A stretch of 64,000 nt of DNA from Marixanthomonas spongiae (GTDB lineage Bacteria; Bacteroidota; Bacteroidia; Flavobacteriales; Flavobacteriaceae). Both the position numbers and the translations under genes were made by a program. Location of the stretch: assembly GCF_003095375.1 (NCBI RefSeq), contig NZ_QEHR01000004.1:62001-126000 (forward strand). The letters are read 5' to 3'. Each line of letters starts with the position of its first letter. The first letter of the stretch is position 1. This document shows positions 51,190-60,079 of this stretch, piece by piece. The notes below the pieces were generated by a model. The model was given only the letters and a program-made list of their open reading frames with translations, was not told the DNA's origin and ran no database searches.

Positions 51190-52206
51190 TTAAAGCCTAT
51201 CTTTATTTTCCAAATACCAAGCCACTGTTTTTCGGATGCCGCTTTCAAAGTTTTCTTCAGCTTTCCAGCCCAGTTCATTTTCAATTTTTGAAGCATCTAT
51301 AGCGTACCTAAAATCGTGGCCCGGTCTATCGGTCACAAAAGTGATTTGTTTTTTATAGGAACTTTTTTTTGGCTTCAGTTCATCTAAAATATCGCAAATG
51401 GTATGTGCGATGTAGAGGTTTTCCCGTTCGTTGCGGCCACCAATGTTATAGGTTTCGCCCAATTTCCCTGTTTCCAAAGCCAAATTAATGCCTTTGCAAT
51501 GGTCTTCTACATACAGCCAATCACGGACGTTCTTGCCATCGCCATAAATTGGAATGGGCTCGCCCGAAATTGCTTTTCTTATAATGGTGGGAATCAACTT
51601 TTCTTTATGCTGGTTGGGGCCGTAGTTATTGGAGCAGTTGGTGGTCACCACCGGCAAGCCGTAGGTGTGGAAGTAGCTGCGCACAATAAAATCTGACGAC
51701 GCTTTTGAAGCGCTGTACGGGCTGTTGGGCGCATAGGGGGTCTGTTCGGTGAACAATCCTGTTTTGCCCAAGGTGCCGTATACCTCATCGGTAGAAACGT
51801 GCAGGAATCTTGCTCTCTTAAAGCTTTCCTTTAGTTTGTTTGGCCCTTCCATCCACGTGGTGTATGCTTGATGAAGGAGGTTAAAAGTACCATTAATGTT
51901 GGTTTCAATAAAAGCTGCAGGACCGGTAATGGAATTGTCCACATGCGACTCGGCAGCAAAATGAATCACTTTTTGAAATTGGTGTTTTTCAAAAAGTGAT
52001 TCTAAAAGGTGTTTATCACAAATGTCGCCTTCGATAAAATGATAGTTTGGAAGCTGCGAAACCGCCTCCAAATTTTTCAAATTACCGGCATAGGTAAGTT
52101 TGTCGAGCACAAAAACGTGGTCGTTTGTGTGGGCGAGGTAGTATTGGGTAAAAATAGACCCGATAAATCCTGCCCCTCCGGTAATCAGTACGTTAGTATT
52201 GCTCAA
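51190..52206 (-). CDS. rmlB: dTDP-glucose 4,6-dehydratase
   Basis: 338-residue [21 protein letters not shown] at the N-terminus, [42 protein letters not shown]. Converts dTDP-glucose to dTDP-4-keto-6-deoxyglucose. The first codon is TTG: no ATG or GTG is available before the Rossmann motif, and AGCAATACTAAC follows it directly. Confidence 0.95.
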   Translation of the reverse strand: MSNTNVLITGGAGFIGSIFTQYYLAHTNDHVFVLDKLTYAGNLKNLEAVSQLPNYHFIEGDICDKHLLESLFEKHQFQKVIHFAAESHVDNSITGPAAFIETNINGTFNLLHQAYTTWMEGPNKLKESFKRARFLHVSTDEVYGTLGKTGLFTEQTPYAPNSPYSASKASSDFIVRSYFHTYGLPVVTTNCSNNYGPNQHKEKLIPTIIRKAISGEPIPIYGDGKNVRDWLYVEDHCKGINLALETGKLGETYNIGGRNERENLYIAHTICDILDELKPKKSSYKKQITFVTDRPGHDFRYAIDASKIENELGWKAEENFESGIRKTVAWYLENKDRL

Positions 52207-52261
52207 AACTTTTTTTTAGATTAGTCTAAAGGATTTTTAACACGATTATTCGTATTAAAAG

Positions 52262-53257
52262 CTATGCCCTTCGTTTATTTTCATCTTCTTCTTTGGCCAA
52301 TTTACCAGCATAATTGAACACCCTTTTCAACATTGCAAATACCAAGAAAAGAAAAATCAAAATTAGGGGATATACTATTATTTTGTTCATTAGTATGTTC
52401 GGTTCGTCTTCGACCAAAACCGATTTAGTAACTGGGACGCTGATGTCTTTTGAAAACAACAAGTCTTGCTTCAGTTGGTTCGCATCTTCCTTAAACTGAA
52501 TCTTCGCCCTGACCAAACCTGTTAAATCCTTATCAAGAGTTATTGGGGCAGTTTCTGAACTGGTGGCTTCTGTGGAGTTGTAGCTGTTTAGTACCTTGTC
52601 TATTTGTTCAATCGTAGTTTCATTTACAGTAATCAATTCCTGCATATTGGCATATCCCACTTTTTTCAAGTTTTCCATCGCCGGTGTTGTATTAATGTAA
52701 TCCATAAAACGGTCAATGGTCTTTGGTGTGGCGTTGTGGGCAAGGTACAATTTCATATTATGGTATTTGAAATCCAATTTAAGCGTGCTGTTGAGCGTAT
52801 TGTCCTTCTCAAACTCATAATCTTCAAATAACACTTCTAGTGTGCGGTTTTCCCTGCCGTACATCGTGGCAATTTCTTCAAAACTCACTACGGGCTCTAT
52901 CCATACTCCAGTAACAAGCGGGTTTTTATCCCATAAACCGGCCTGTTTCAAAAAAACTGTATCTTGATTGGCAACTTTATCATTGTAGGTGTCGATGGTA
53001 CCATACACGTAACTTACAGTATTGAAATTAATGCGGGTAAGTACGTCGGCCTCTTTTGGGGTTTTGACGTTTTTCTGTGAAAAATACCCTGCAACAGCCC
53101 CTATAATTACGAGCGCTAAAAGGATGATCCAGTTTTTAAGCAAAAACAGGATAAAACGGTAGGCAGCGATAAAGCATTTTTTGAAAAAATTGCCTACCAG
53201 CCTAAAGAGATAAAATAAATCTATTTCTTCGGAAGAATTAGTGGTTTGGTTGCTCAT
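52262..53257 (-). CDS. Wzz-like chain-length determinant
   Basis: 331 residues with the two-helix topology of polysaccharide co-polymerases: helix at about 42-59 and at about 293-310, with a large periplasmic domain rich in helix between. The C-terminal segment after helix two is basic and lacks a kinase domain. It probably sets glycan chain length with one of the Wzy proteins. It follows the DUF6909-like gene by 13 bases. Confidence 0.75.
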   Translation of the reverse strand: MSNQTTNSSEEIDLFYLFRLVGNFFKKCFIAAYRFILFLLKNWIILLALVIIGAVAGYFSQKNVKTPKEADVLTRINFNTVSYVYGTIDTYNDKVANQDTVFLKQAGLWDKNPLVTGVWIEPVVSFEEIATMYGRENRTLEVLFEDYEFEKDNTLNSTLKLDFKYHNMKLYLAHNATPKTIDRFMDYINTTPAMENLKKVGYANMQELITVNETTIEQIDKVLNSYNSTEATSSETAPITLDKDLTGLVRAKIQFKEDANQLKQDLLFSKDISVPVTKSVLVEDEPNILMNKIIVYPLILIFLFLVFAMLKRVFNYAGKLAKEEDENKRRA

Positions 53258-53270
53258 GGGTTAAAGGGTG

Positions 53271-54956
53271 TTATTGGTCTAATATTTGTTTTATTATTTT
53301 TTCGGTAATCACGTAAGTGGGCTTTACACCACTGGTTCCCAATCCGCCAGATGCCAACGTGCTTCCTGTTTCCAACGGGTTGTCCGAAGCGTAATATGCA
53401 TACCGCACCTGTACTTTCGAACTGATGCTCCCGCGTATTTTTGCCGCTGCCTGTATGGCTTTTTGGTAATGCGCACCTTCCATTTCGAGCCCGATCACAT
53501 TCCAGGTGGATTCGTGGAAAAACCGCAACACGTCCCTGTTTTGCAACGAAGTGCCCAAGACGGTGATCATGGTGCCGGTACATACGTTAACGTTATCCTC
53601 TTTAAAATCTGATATGTGCAATTGGTTGTCAAACGGGTAATTATCTGCCGTGCCTTCAAATACGTGGGCCGAAGGAATCATAATGTCCCCTTTTCCACCT
53701 TCCAAAATACCGGCCTTGCCCATGATGGAAACGGATGCCACGTTTAAAAAATGGGAATTGCCATTCGTATCTTTATAGGGTTTCAACAACTCGTCCATTG
53801 TTTCGTAGGCCTGTTCGCCAAAAGCATAGTCCATAACGATGATCACGGGTTTATCTTTTGTTTCTATTGCATCGTTGGTATAAATACCGTCCGGAAATTT
53901 ACTCGAATCGAACACCTGCACATCTATGTTGGCCCCGCTGTCGTCATCAATAAAGACCATGCCGTTTTTTAATGCCGTTTTGGTCACTTTATCCCGTAAT
54001 TTACTATTGGCCGGGTTGCTTAAAGACTCAAAAAGTTGAAAAGGTTGCTTCTTTTTTGCTTCCGAAGTCAAAGCGGTATTGGCATACAAGGTGTTCATCA
54101 CGCTATGCATGTTGGCACTAATGATGTGCAACGGCCTTTGCAACAGCTGTTTTTCTTCTAAAGTTTCTTTTATTTTCAATGCCCATTTTTCACCGTGAAT
54201 GTGGTGCCCCAACCGTTCTCGGAGCACGGGGCTGAAGGTAATGATTCGTTTGTTGTTGTTCACCACCTCATCAAGGGCCAGTTTCCCTAAATAATAGATA
54301 ATATTCAAAAAGCGGTGAGGGTCTTCTTTTGTAGCAAATTTTGGATAGACGTCCTGGACCTCTTCAAAGGTCCTGCCCAAAAAGTTGGCTGTATGCGTCA
54401 AGGCAATTTCCTTCTCTTCTTTGGTGAGTTCTTCTTTTTTCTGAATGGCATGTTCCAGTTTTTTCCAATCCCGGATCACCTTGCCTTTTTCGTCAATCAT
54501 GATGTGCTTCATGATTTTATGCGATTCCACATATAAAAAAGTGAGGTGGGTGAGCACATCATAAATTTCCGAGCGACCACGCGTTACCTCAATGTTCATC
54601 TGTTCTTCATCGATGCGGTAACAGTTCCGGCGCCGTTTTAGCGGGATAATGGTTTTAAAGTGCGAATTTTTATATCCCTCGTCACTGGTCAAATTAATAA
54701 AACGACATTCTTCAATTCCCGTAGGGAGCCTATCTATAACGTACAAGAGCCCTTGCAGTTCTATTTTTTCTTCTGAAATGGAACCGTAAATTTCCGGACG
54801 TAGCGTTAACAGTGATTCCCGCAAGGTTTCGCCCGAAACGCCCATGGGCTTGTAAAACCCGCGGTTGAACAAATGGCGCATCGTGATGTACAATCGTTCT
54901 ATGGCACTGGTGCTTTCTTGGGCGCGGGTCCTGGTATGTGATTTTAACTTCTTCAT
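53271..54956 (-). CDS. DUF6909-like protein with nucleoside-phosphorylase-like C-terminus
   Basis: 561 residues, no signal or membrane segment. I recognise it as a conserved Bacteroidetes protein (DUF6909-like) of unknown function. Near residue 495 the text NVIGLEMEGAHYQKAIQAA closely resembles the EMEG substrate motif of nucleoside phosphorylases and MTA/SAH nucleosidases, and PVIIVMDYAFGEQAYE precedes it. That suggests a nucleoside-processing fold, which is inference. First gene of the unit that includes wzz; its -7 element lies five bases before the ATG. Confidence 0.7.
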   Translation of the reverse strand: MKKLKSHTRTRAQESTSAIERLYITMRHLFNRGFYKPMGVSGETLRESLLTLRPEIYGSISEEKIELQGLLYVIDRLPTGIEECRFINLTSDEGYKNSHFKTIIPLKRRRNCYRIDEEQMNIEVTRGRSEIYDVLTHLTFLYVESHKIMKHIMIDEKGKVIRDWKKLEHAIQKKEELTKEEKEIALTHTANFLGRTFEEVQDVYPKFATKEDPHRFLNIIYYLGKLALDEVVNNNKRIITFSPVLRERLGHHIHGEKWALKIKETLEEKQLLQRPLHIISANMHSVMNTLYANTALTSEAKKKQPFQLFESLSNPANSKLRDKVTKTALKNGMVFIDDDSGANIDVQVFDSSKFPDGIYTNDAIETKDKPVIIVMDYAFGEQAYETMDELLKPYKDTNGNSHFLNVASVSIMGKAGILEGGKGDIMIPSAHVFEGTADNYPFDNQLHISDFKEDNVNVCTGTMITVLGTSLQNRDVLRFFHESTWNVIGLEMEGAHYQKAIQAAAKIRGSISSKVQVRYAYYASDNPLETGSTLASGGLGTSGVKPTYVITEKIIKQILDQ

Positions 54957-54961
54957 TGCTG

Positions 54962-54969
54962 CAAATATA
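54962..54969 (-). promoter_or_regulatory. Bacteroidetes -7 element (TATATTTG) abutting the DUF6909-like start
   Basis: Exact TAnnTTTG followed by C on the minus strand; five bases (CAGCA) to the ATG at 54956, so the transcript would have little or no leader. Confidence 0.5.
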
Positions 54970-55218
54970 CATGAATACCTTTATGCGAACACTGAAAGTG
55001 TTAAATCACAAAAAAAAACAAAATTCCAAAACGCAAAAAAGAAGGCGCCTATTTAAACCATAGGCTATTGGAATGCATTTATTGTGAGAATAGAAATGGA
55101 TTTTTGGTTAATATATCCCTCCCAGCCTACCCAAAGGAAGGGTAATGCGTTATTGCTCCTTCCCATTTTGGAAGTTGTCCGATTTTTGAAACGGGAGATT
55201 GAGGCACGGACTTTAACT

Positions 55219-56712
55219 TTATTTCTGTAAATTAAGTAGTTTTTCGGCTATCTTGCGATCATTAGCGAGTCTCGGCAGTTTATTTTGACCTCCCAGTTTG
55301 CCCTGCGATTTCATATACCGTGTAAAACTGCCTCGCTGTAGCGGCTTAATCTGCAACGGTTGCAGTATCTTGCCTTCAATTAAATCGAAATAATACGCGT
55401 TTTGCTGTTGCATCGCTTTATCAATGGTATTTTCTATTTGCTGAAGTGATTCGGGCTCGTTTTCAAACTCGATAAGCCATTGGTGATAGGGCAGCCCTTC
55501 ATTTGGGTTGGTTTGTGGGGCGACCGTGAATTCTGAAATAGCAAAACCGTGCTGCTGTATTGCTTCTTGCATCGCCTGCTCAACCTCCTTGCCAATCACA
55601 TGTTCCCCAAAAGCCGAAATAAAGTGCTTGATCCTTCCTGAAACAACTACCCTATATGGCTTTGTTGACGTAAATTGAACCGTGTCGCCCACATTATAAG
55701 CCCACAGCCCGGCGTTGGTAGAAACGATCATTACGTAATTTACCCCCACCTTCACCTCGCCAATGGTTAGACGTTTGGGGCTTTTATCGAAGAAATGTTC
55801 GGCTTCAATAAATTCATAAAAAATCCCTGAATCCAACAGCAGCAGCATCCCGTTGGCATCCTGTTTGTCCTGAAACGCAAAAAACCCTTCCGAAGCGGGA
55901 AAAAGTTCGATACTGTCCACTTTCCGGCCAATCAAGGCTTCAAATTTGGCCCGGTACGGCTCGTAATTGACGCCGCCATAAATGAACAACTGGAAATTTT
56001 TGAAAAGTTCGCCCACTTTTTTCCCGGTTTTTTCCTGCAACCGTTCAAAATACATTTGTACCCAAGACGGGATACCGCTTATTACCGTCATGTTTTCATC
56101 TTTGGTTTCCTGCACAATAGCATCGACTTTGGTTTCCCAGTCGGGTATGCAATTGGTTTTCCAGCTGGGCATCCGGTTTTTTTGAAGGTATTTGGGCACA
56201 TAATGCGCCACGATGCCCGAGAGCCGACCCAGTTTAATGCCGTTTTGTTCGGAAAGTTCGGGGCTTCCCTGTAAAAAAATCATTTTCCCGTCAACAAAAC
56301 TGGCATCACCTTTTTCGTGAATATAGCACAATATTGCGTTTCGGGCAGCTTCTACGTGATGGGGCATCGATTCTTTGGTAATGGGAATGTATTTTGCCCC
56401 ACTGGTGGTGCCCGAAGTTTTGGCAAAATAGATGGGGTTTCCAGGCCATAAAACATCTTTTTCACCCGCCACTACCCGATCTACATAGGGTTTTAGGTCT
56501 TCGTATTCCCTAACAGGTACTTTTTCGGCAAAATCGGTGGTGGATTCTATGTTTTGGAAGTCATGAGCTTTACCAAAAGCAGTGTCCTTTGCTTCAGCAA
56601 TAAGGGTCTCAAAAACTTTTTGCTGGGTCCTGACGGGGTTTTGTGCCCATTTCTGAATTTTGGAGACAACAATTTTAGCGAAAATTTTGGCGGCAAAGGA
56701 TTTTAGGAACAT
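55219..56712 (-). CDS. GH3 auxin-responsive-promoter family protein (acyl-adenylate enzyme)
   Basis: 497 residues. Matches bacterial GH3-type proteins: nucleotide motif FAKTSGTTSGAKYIPITKESM, FIYGGVNYEPYRAKFEALIG, ELFPASEGFFAFQD and LWAYNVGDTVQFTS. Plant GH3 enzymes join amino acids to hormones; bacterial substrates are unknown. Single gene in a 262-base and a 266-base spacer setting, with no clear hairpin after it. Confidence 0.9.
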   Translation of the reverse strand: MFLKSFAAKIFAKIVVSKIQKWAQNPVRTQQKVFETLIAEAKDTAFGKAHDFQNIESTTDFAEKVPVREYEDLKPYVDRVVAGEKDVLWPGNPIYFAKTSGTTSGAKYIPITKESMPHHVEAARNAILCYIHEKGDASFVDGKMIFLQGSPELSEQNGIKLGRLSGIVAHYVPKYLQKNRMPSWKTNCIPDWETKVDAIVQETKDENMTVISGIPSWVQMYFERLQEKTGKKVGELFKNFQLFIYGGVNYEPYRAKFEALIGRKVDSIELFPASEGFFAFQDKQDANGMLLLLDSGIFYEFIEAEHFFDKSPKRLTIGEVKVGVNYVMIVSTNAGLWAYNVGDTVQFTSTKPYRVVVSGRIKHFISAFGEHVIGKEVEQAMQEAIQQHGFAISEFTVAPQTNPNEGLPYHQWLIEFENEPESLQQIENTIDKAMQQQNAYYFDLIEGKILQPLQIKPLQRGSFTRYMKSQGKLGGQNKLPRLANDRKIAEKLLNLQK

Positions 56713-56978
56713 AACGACATCGTTATTAAGAAAATTAGCGGTTTTTATAAAAAGTAGTCGTCTCCGACTTGGGGATAATTAGATGTGAGACTTGAGCTGT
56801 GAGAGTGGGTTACTCATTTATAAATCAGTTTTTATTGATAATACGTTGATCAAATTATAATTTCACAAGGCAAACCCAAAAACAAGGGGTAAATTCAAGT
56901 ATGGTTTCAAAAGACTCTAAAAACAGGCTGTTTAAGGGTGTTTTAAATTGTTTTATTCCCTCCTGAAATAGACGCAAA

Positions 56979-57800
56979 TCATTCCTTTTCCAAATTGTTT
57001 AAAGACCAAGTCAACGCTTTTTCTTTAGTTGCCCTAAAAATGGTATTGTGTTTTTCGTTTGGTTCGTCGGTATATTTCCACGTTAATTGGCTTGGAGCAT
57101 TGTTTTTTAACGTTTTTGCCAGGTCGTTGGTGTAAGGGGAAATGTCTGCTGCATCGGAGCCCGCAAACCAGAGTTTAGTTTCTTTATTTGGGAAATTTGC
57201 CATCAATTTGGAAGCTTGCTGTACCAAGTAATGGTCGTTCCACCATAAGGCTGGGTCCATAGCGATGTAAAAATCGAAGGTTTCGGGCTTTAGCAAGAAC
57301 GTTTCGACCACAAAAAGCCCTGCAGCCGACTCGCCTATGATTCCTTTTTTGCCATTGGTGCGGTATTTGTTATTGATTTGGGGCATTAATTCGTCACTTA
57401 TAAATACCCTGAAATTTTTCGCACCATCAGAAAGTGGTGCTACCTCTTCGTCTTTTTTAATTTTCGATGGGCCGGTCAAGTCCCTTCTTCGCTCTGTGTT
57501 CTCTATGCCAACAAGGATCGTGGGAGGGATGCTATTGTTTTCAATCAATTTGGCTAGCGTGTTTGCGATATGCGGAAAATCTTCTTTAATCCCTCCATCC
57601 GGCATATAAAGCACTGTATAAGCAGTTTCGTTTTCTTGATATCCAGGCGGTGTCCATACATTGATTACCCTAGTTTCCCCAACCTTTTCAGAATCTATGG
57701 TCAAGCTGTCGTGCTCAGGCACGGGATCGTTGTACTGTTTTGCATTCACACAGCTTACAAGAAGTACAGTGGTCAATAATAGATAGCTTAGTTGTTTCAT
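56979..57800 (-). CDS. Alpha/beta-hydrolase of the esterase D/IroE family, lipoprotein
   Basis: 273 residues. Signal peptide with lipobox LVSC (C17). The nucleophile elbow is G-E-S-A-A-G in KKGIIGESAAGLFVVE, the oxyanion region is VLYMPDGG, and the late histidine lies in NEKHNTIFRATKEKAL. Similar enzymes hydrolyse siderophore esters or acetyl esters. It is 26 bases after the M23 peptidase gene. Confidence 0.85.
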   Translation of the reverse strand: MKQLSYLLLTTVLLVSCVNAKQYNDPVPEHDSLTIDSEKVGETRVINVWTPPGYQENETAYTVLYMPDGGIKEDFPHIANTLAKLIENNSIPPTILVGIENTERRRDLTGPSKIKKDEEVAPLSDGAKNFRVFISDELMPQINNKYRTNGKKGIIGESAAGLFVVETFLLKPETFDFYIAMDPALWWNDHYLVQQASKLMANFPNKETKLWFAGSDAADISPYTNDLAKTLKNNAPSQLTWKYTDEPNEKHNTIFRATKEKALTWSLNNLEKE

Positions 57801-57826
57801 ATTTTGGTTTTAAAGGTTAAATTTTG

Positions 57827-58693
57827 CTATTCAAAATCTATGAAATTTGTTGGGTTAATGGGGTAGCCGTCGCGCCAAAGCTCAAAATGAAGGTGGGGTC
57901 CTGTGGTAAGTTCGCCGGTGCTCCCTACCGTGGCAATTACTTCGCCCGCTTTTACCAGTTCGCCCTGTTCCTTGGTCAAAGAGGCATTGTGTTTGTACAC
58001 GGAAAGCAGCTCGTTACGGTGTTTGATGATGATGACGTAGCCGGTCTCGGCGGTCCATTCGGCAAAGATGACCGTACCATCGGCTATTGCCTTGACTGGG
58101 GCGTTTTTTATGGTTACGACATCAACGGCATAGTGTTTTTCGGTAGGGTTGTAATCTTGGGTAATGGTTCCGGAAACCGGGGAATACAGCGCATAATTGA
58201 TGCCGGGATTGGTGAGCAAGGGGTTGTATTTATCTTCTTGGGCCACTTTTTCACGTAAGAGCGAATCTTCCTTAGAAGCTGAAAAATCCACTTCCGAAGC
58301 ATCGAGATCGGCAGCGTTGATAATGGAGTCTTTGTTAAAATGAACCGTTTTAACGTCGCCTGTGAGCACTTTTCGTATCGAGGCAAGGTATTGGTTGTTT
58401 ATGTCCAGTTCGCGCTGTATGGAGTCTGTTTTGTATGTTAAACGGGTGGCACGCTGTTTCAGTTTGGTTGAAGAATACCCCGGAATGTACTCCCGAAGCG
58501 GTGTAAAAGCGATCAACACAGTGGTTCCGGCAATCAATAACAAAGCAGAGACCACGCTGAACACGAACACGTTTAAGCGGTTGAGTTTAAAGGAAAAGCG
58601 TTCTTCAAAAGTATCTTCATTGAGCACGACCAACCGGTATTTGTGCAGCAGTTTCCTTTTTATCTTTTTTGTCCGTTTTTCTTTTTTAGCCAT
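57827..58693 (-). CDS. M23 family metallopeptidase (LytM-type, membrane-anchored)
   Basis: 288 residues from the ATG at 58693. Topology: basic N-terminus, one membrane helix (about residues 35-55), coiled coil (RATRLTYKTDSIQREL), then the M23 domain with the zinc site in KHYAVDVVTI and the H-x-H motif in GPHLHFELWRDG. Expected role: peptidoglycan endopeptidase or activator in the periplasm. The zinc motif H-x3-D is complete, so it should be catalytically active. Confidence 0.92.
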   Translation of the reverse strand: MAKKEKRTKKIKRKLLHKYRLVVLNEDTFEERFSFKLNRLNVFVFSVVSALLLIAGTTVLIAFTPLREYIPGYSSTKLKQRATRLTYKTDSIQRELDINNQYLASIRKVLTGDVKTVHFNKDSIINAADLDASEVDFSASKEDSLLREKVAQEDKYNPLLTNPGINYALYSPVSGTITQDYNPTEKHYAVDVVTIKNAPVKAIADGTVIFAEWTAETGYVIIIKHRNELLSVYKHNASLTKEQGELVKAGEVIATVGSTGELTTGPHLHFELWRDGYPINPTNFIDFE

Positions 58694-58711
58694 AGTGTAT
58701 GCTTGCAACTA

Positions 58712-58719
58712 CAAATATA
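58712..58719 (-). promoter_or_regulatory. Bacteroidetes -7 element (TATATTTG) for the M23 peptidase gene
   Basis: Exact TAnnTTTG on the minus strand, 18 bases before the ATG, in the divergent spacer shared with tatA. Confidence 0.5.
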
Positions 58720-58783
58720 AAACAATCTTACGCCCTCTTGCACTAAACTTACATGGAAAACGTTCTATGTAAGGATTTCTTGT

Positions 58784-58791
58784 TACCTTTG
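58784..58791 (+). promoter_or_regulatory. Bacteroidetes -7 element (TACCTTTG) for tatA
   Basis: Exact TAnnTTTG followed by C, 16 bases before the tatA ATG. Confidence 0.55.
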
Positions 58792-58807
58792 CCCTATAAA
58801 ATCATAT

Positions 58808-59002
58808 ATGATGACTGCACTATTTATACCCCTTGCTATAGGCCCTTGGCAAATTGTTTTAATCGTATTGGTCGTTTTGCTATTGTTTGGCGGACGTAAA
58901 ATACCGGAATTGATGCGCGGACTGGGCAGCGGCATCAAAGAATTCAAAGATGCCTCAAAAGACGAAAATGAAGAAACCAAACACGTGGAAGACAAAAAAT
59001 AA
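58808..59002 (+). CDS. tatA: Twin-arginine translocase TatA/TatE subunit
   Basis: 64 residues: one N-terminal membrane helix ([19 protein letters not shown]), the conserved [20 protein letters not shown] amphipathic helix and an acidic-basic tail. It forms the pore of the Tat pathway for folded proteins. No tatC is in the window. The start may be either of two adjacent ATGs. Confidence 0.94.
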   Translation: MMTALFIPLAIGPWQIVLIVLVVLLLFGGRKIPELMRGLGSGIKEFKDASKDENEETKHVEDKK

Positions 59003-59027
59003 GCCTTCTCGGTTGTTAAAAAATTAA

Positions 59028-59060
59028 AAACCCGTTGCTTTTTATGAAAGCAGCGGGTTT
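59028..59060. terminator. Bidirectional terminator between tatA and the DUF4837 gene
   Basis: Arms AAACCCGTTGCTTT and AAAGCAGCGGGTTT with one G-T pair and a 5-base loop, T run on the plus strand and A-rich start that gives a T run on the minus strand. It lies between two convergent genes. Confidence 0.8.
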
Positions 59061-59082
59061 TTGGTTAAGGTACTTTATTATT

Positions 59083-60060
59083 TTAGTTAGTAAACCTTGC
59101 CGACCGCAATATAGACTCCAGCTCAAACTGCAAGTCCCTTTTTTGTACGGATGGCGCATAGGTAAAGCCCTCTAAAATCAAATACCGGTCGTTCTCTTCG
59201 TCTTTTACCGCAAAGTTCACAAAAGGACCACCCATAAAAGCGCCTTTTACTTCCCAAGTGCCTTTGGTCTCATAGGCAAATTTTCCGTCTATTTCGCTTT
59301 TAAAAAGGTAAGGGGCATAGGCATCTTCGGTAATAAACCGGCCTTCGTCCTCAACGGGAAGGTACCCGCCACCAATGGAATCGCGCATCTTGATGATTTG
59401 GCCCACTGCCATGCTATCGTTGGTAATGGTGTTGAGCGGTACTTCGTAGATCAATACATTGGTCGTACCCGATTTCAGGCTTTTCCGCATCCAGTAAAAA
59501 TCCTTGCCGGCATGGGCAATGCGATAGGCCGAAGGCACTTTTATGCTAATGCCGAAGTACTGTTTAAGCGAATCGGTATCCAACAGGGACACTTTGGTGC
59601 GCCGTTGCCGTTCTTTTATTTCTGAAGCATGGAACGCTTCGATAATCTGGTCGTGTTTTTCTGAAATCAATTCAACCAGTCCTTCTTCCGAAGTAGCCGT
59701 GACAATAGCCCCTACCTGTGGCCTGGCGTATTCGTTTTTGGCTATTTTCACGTTATTTTCTTCTCCAAGGTCCACATAGAGGAATATACGGTTGGTACGG
59801 GCAAAATCGGTAAAGGTTGAAACCGGCATTTGATTGATGGTAAACAACGGCTCGTCCTGCGGGAGCCCATCGGTGGGAGCCGCAAAATGGGCCCGAATTG
59901 CTTCGCCCACGGGACCGTTCCATAAATCATTGTTGATAACCACTTGAAGGTGGTTGATGTTCCCCACCGAATTGGGGAGGTAAGAGGTGTCTTTTTTGCC
60001 TGTGCCGTTACATGACATTAGCGTAAAAACCGCTATAATAGCGATGTACATTGGTTTCAT
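59083..60060 (-). CDS. DUF4837 family lipoprotein
   Basis: 325 residues. Lipobox LMSC (C17) then N-G-T-G, no surface-export signal, so an inner-facing lipoprotein is expected. The family is conserved in flavobacteria; function unknown. Repeated strand-rich text such as VVINNDLWNGPVGEAIRAHF is typical. It starts 19 bases after the LysM transglycosylase gene, with which it is likely co-transcribed. Confidence 0.88.
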   Translation of the reverse strand: MKPMYIAIIAVFTLMSCNGTGKKDTSYLPNSVGNINHLQVVINNDLWNGPVGEAIRAHFAAPTDGLPQDEPLFTINQMPVSTFTDFARTNRIFLYVDLGEENNVKIAKNEYARPQVGAIVTATSEEGLVELISEKHDQIIEAFHASEIKERQRRTKVSLLDTDSLKQYFGISIKVPSAYRIAHAGKDFYWMRKSLKSGTTNVLIYEVPLNTITNDSMAVGQIIKMRDSIGGGYLPVEDEGRFITEDAYAPYLFKSEIDGKFAYETKGTWEVKGAFMGGPFVNFAVKDEENDRYLILEGFTYAPSVQKRDLQFELESILRSARFTN

Positions 60061-60079
60061 AATAGTGTTTTTGTTGGTT

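Noticed and set aside
54957-55218. Possible small RNA or tRNA in the spacer before the DUF6909-like gene
   Set aside because: No cloverleaf or conserved structure seen; apart from the -7 element it is AT-rich sequence.
56713-56978. Spacer between the GH3-like gene and the esterase gene
   Set aside because: Contains no open frame, hairpin with T run or promoter motif that I can support.
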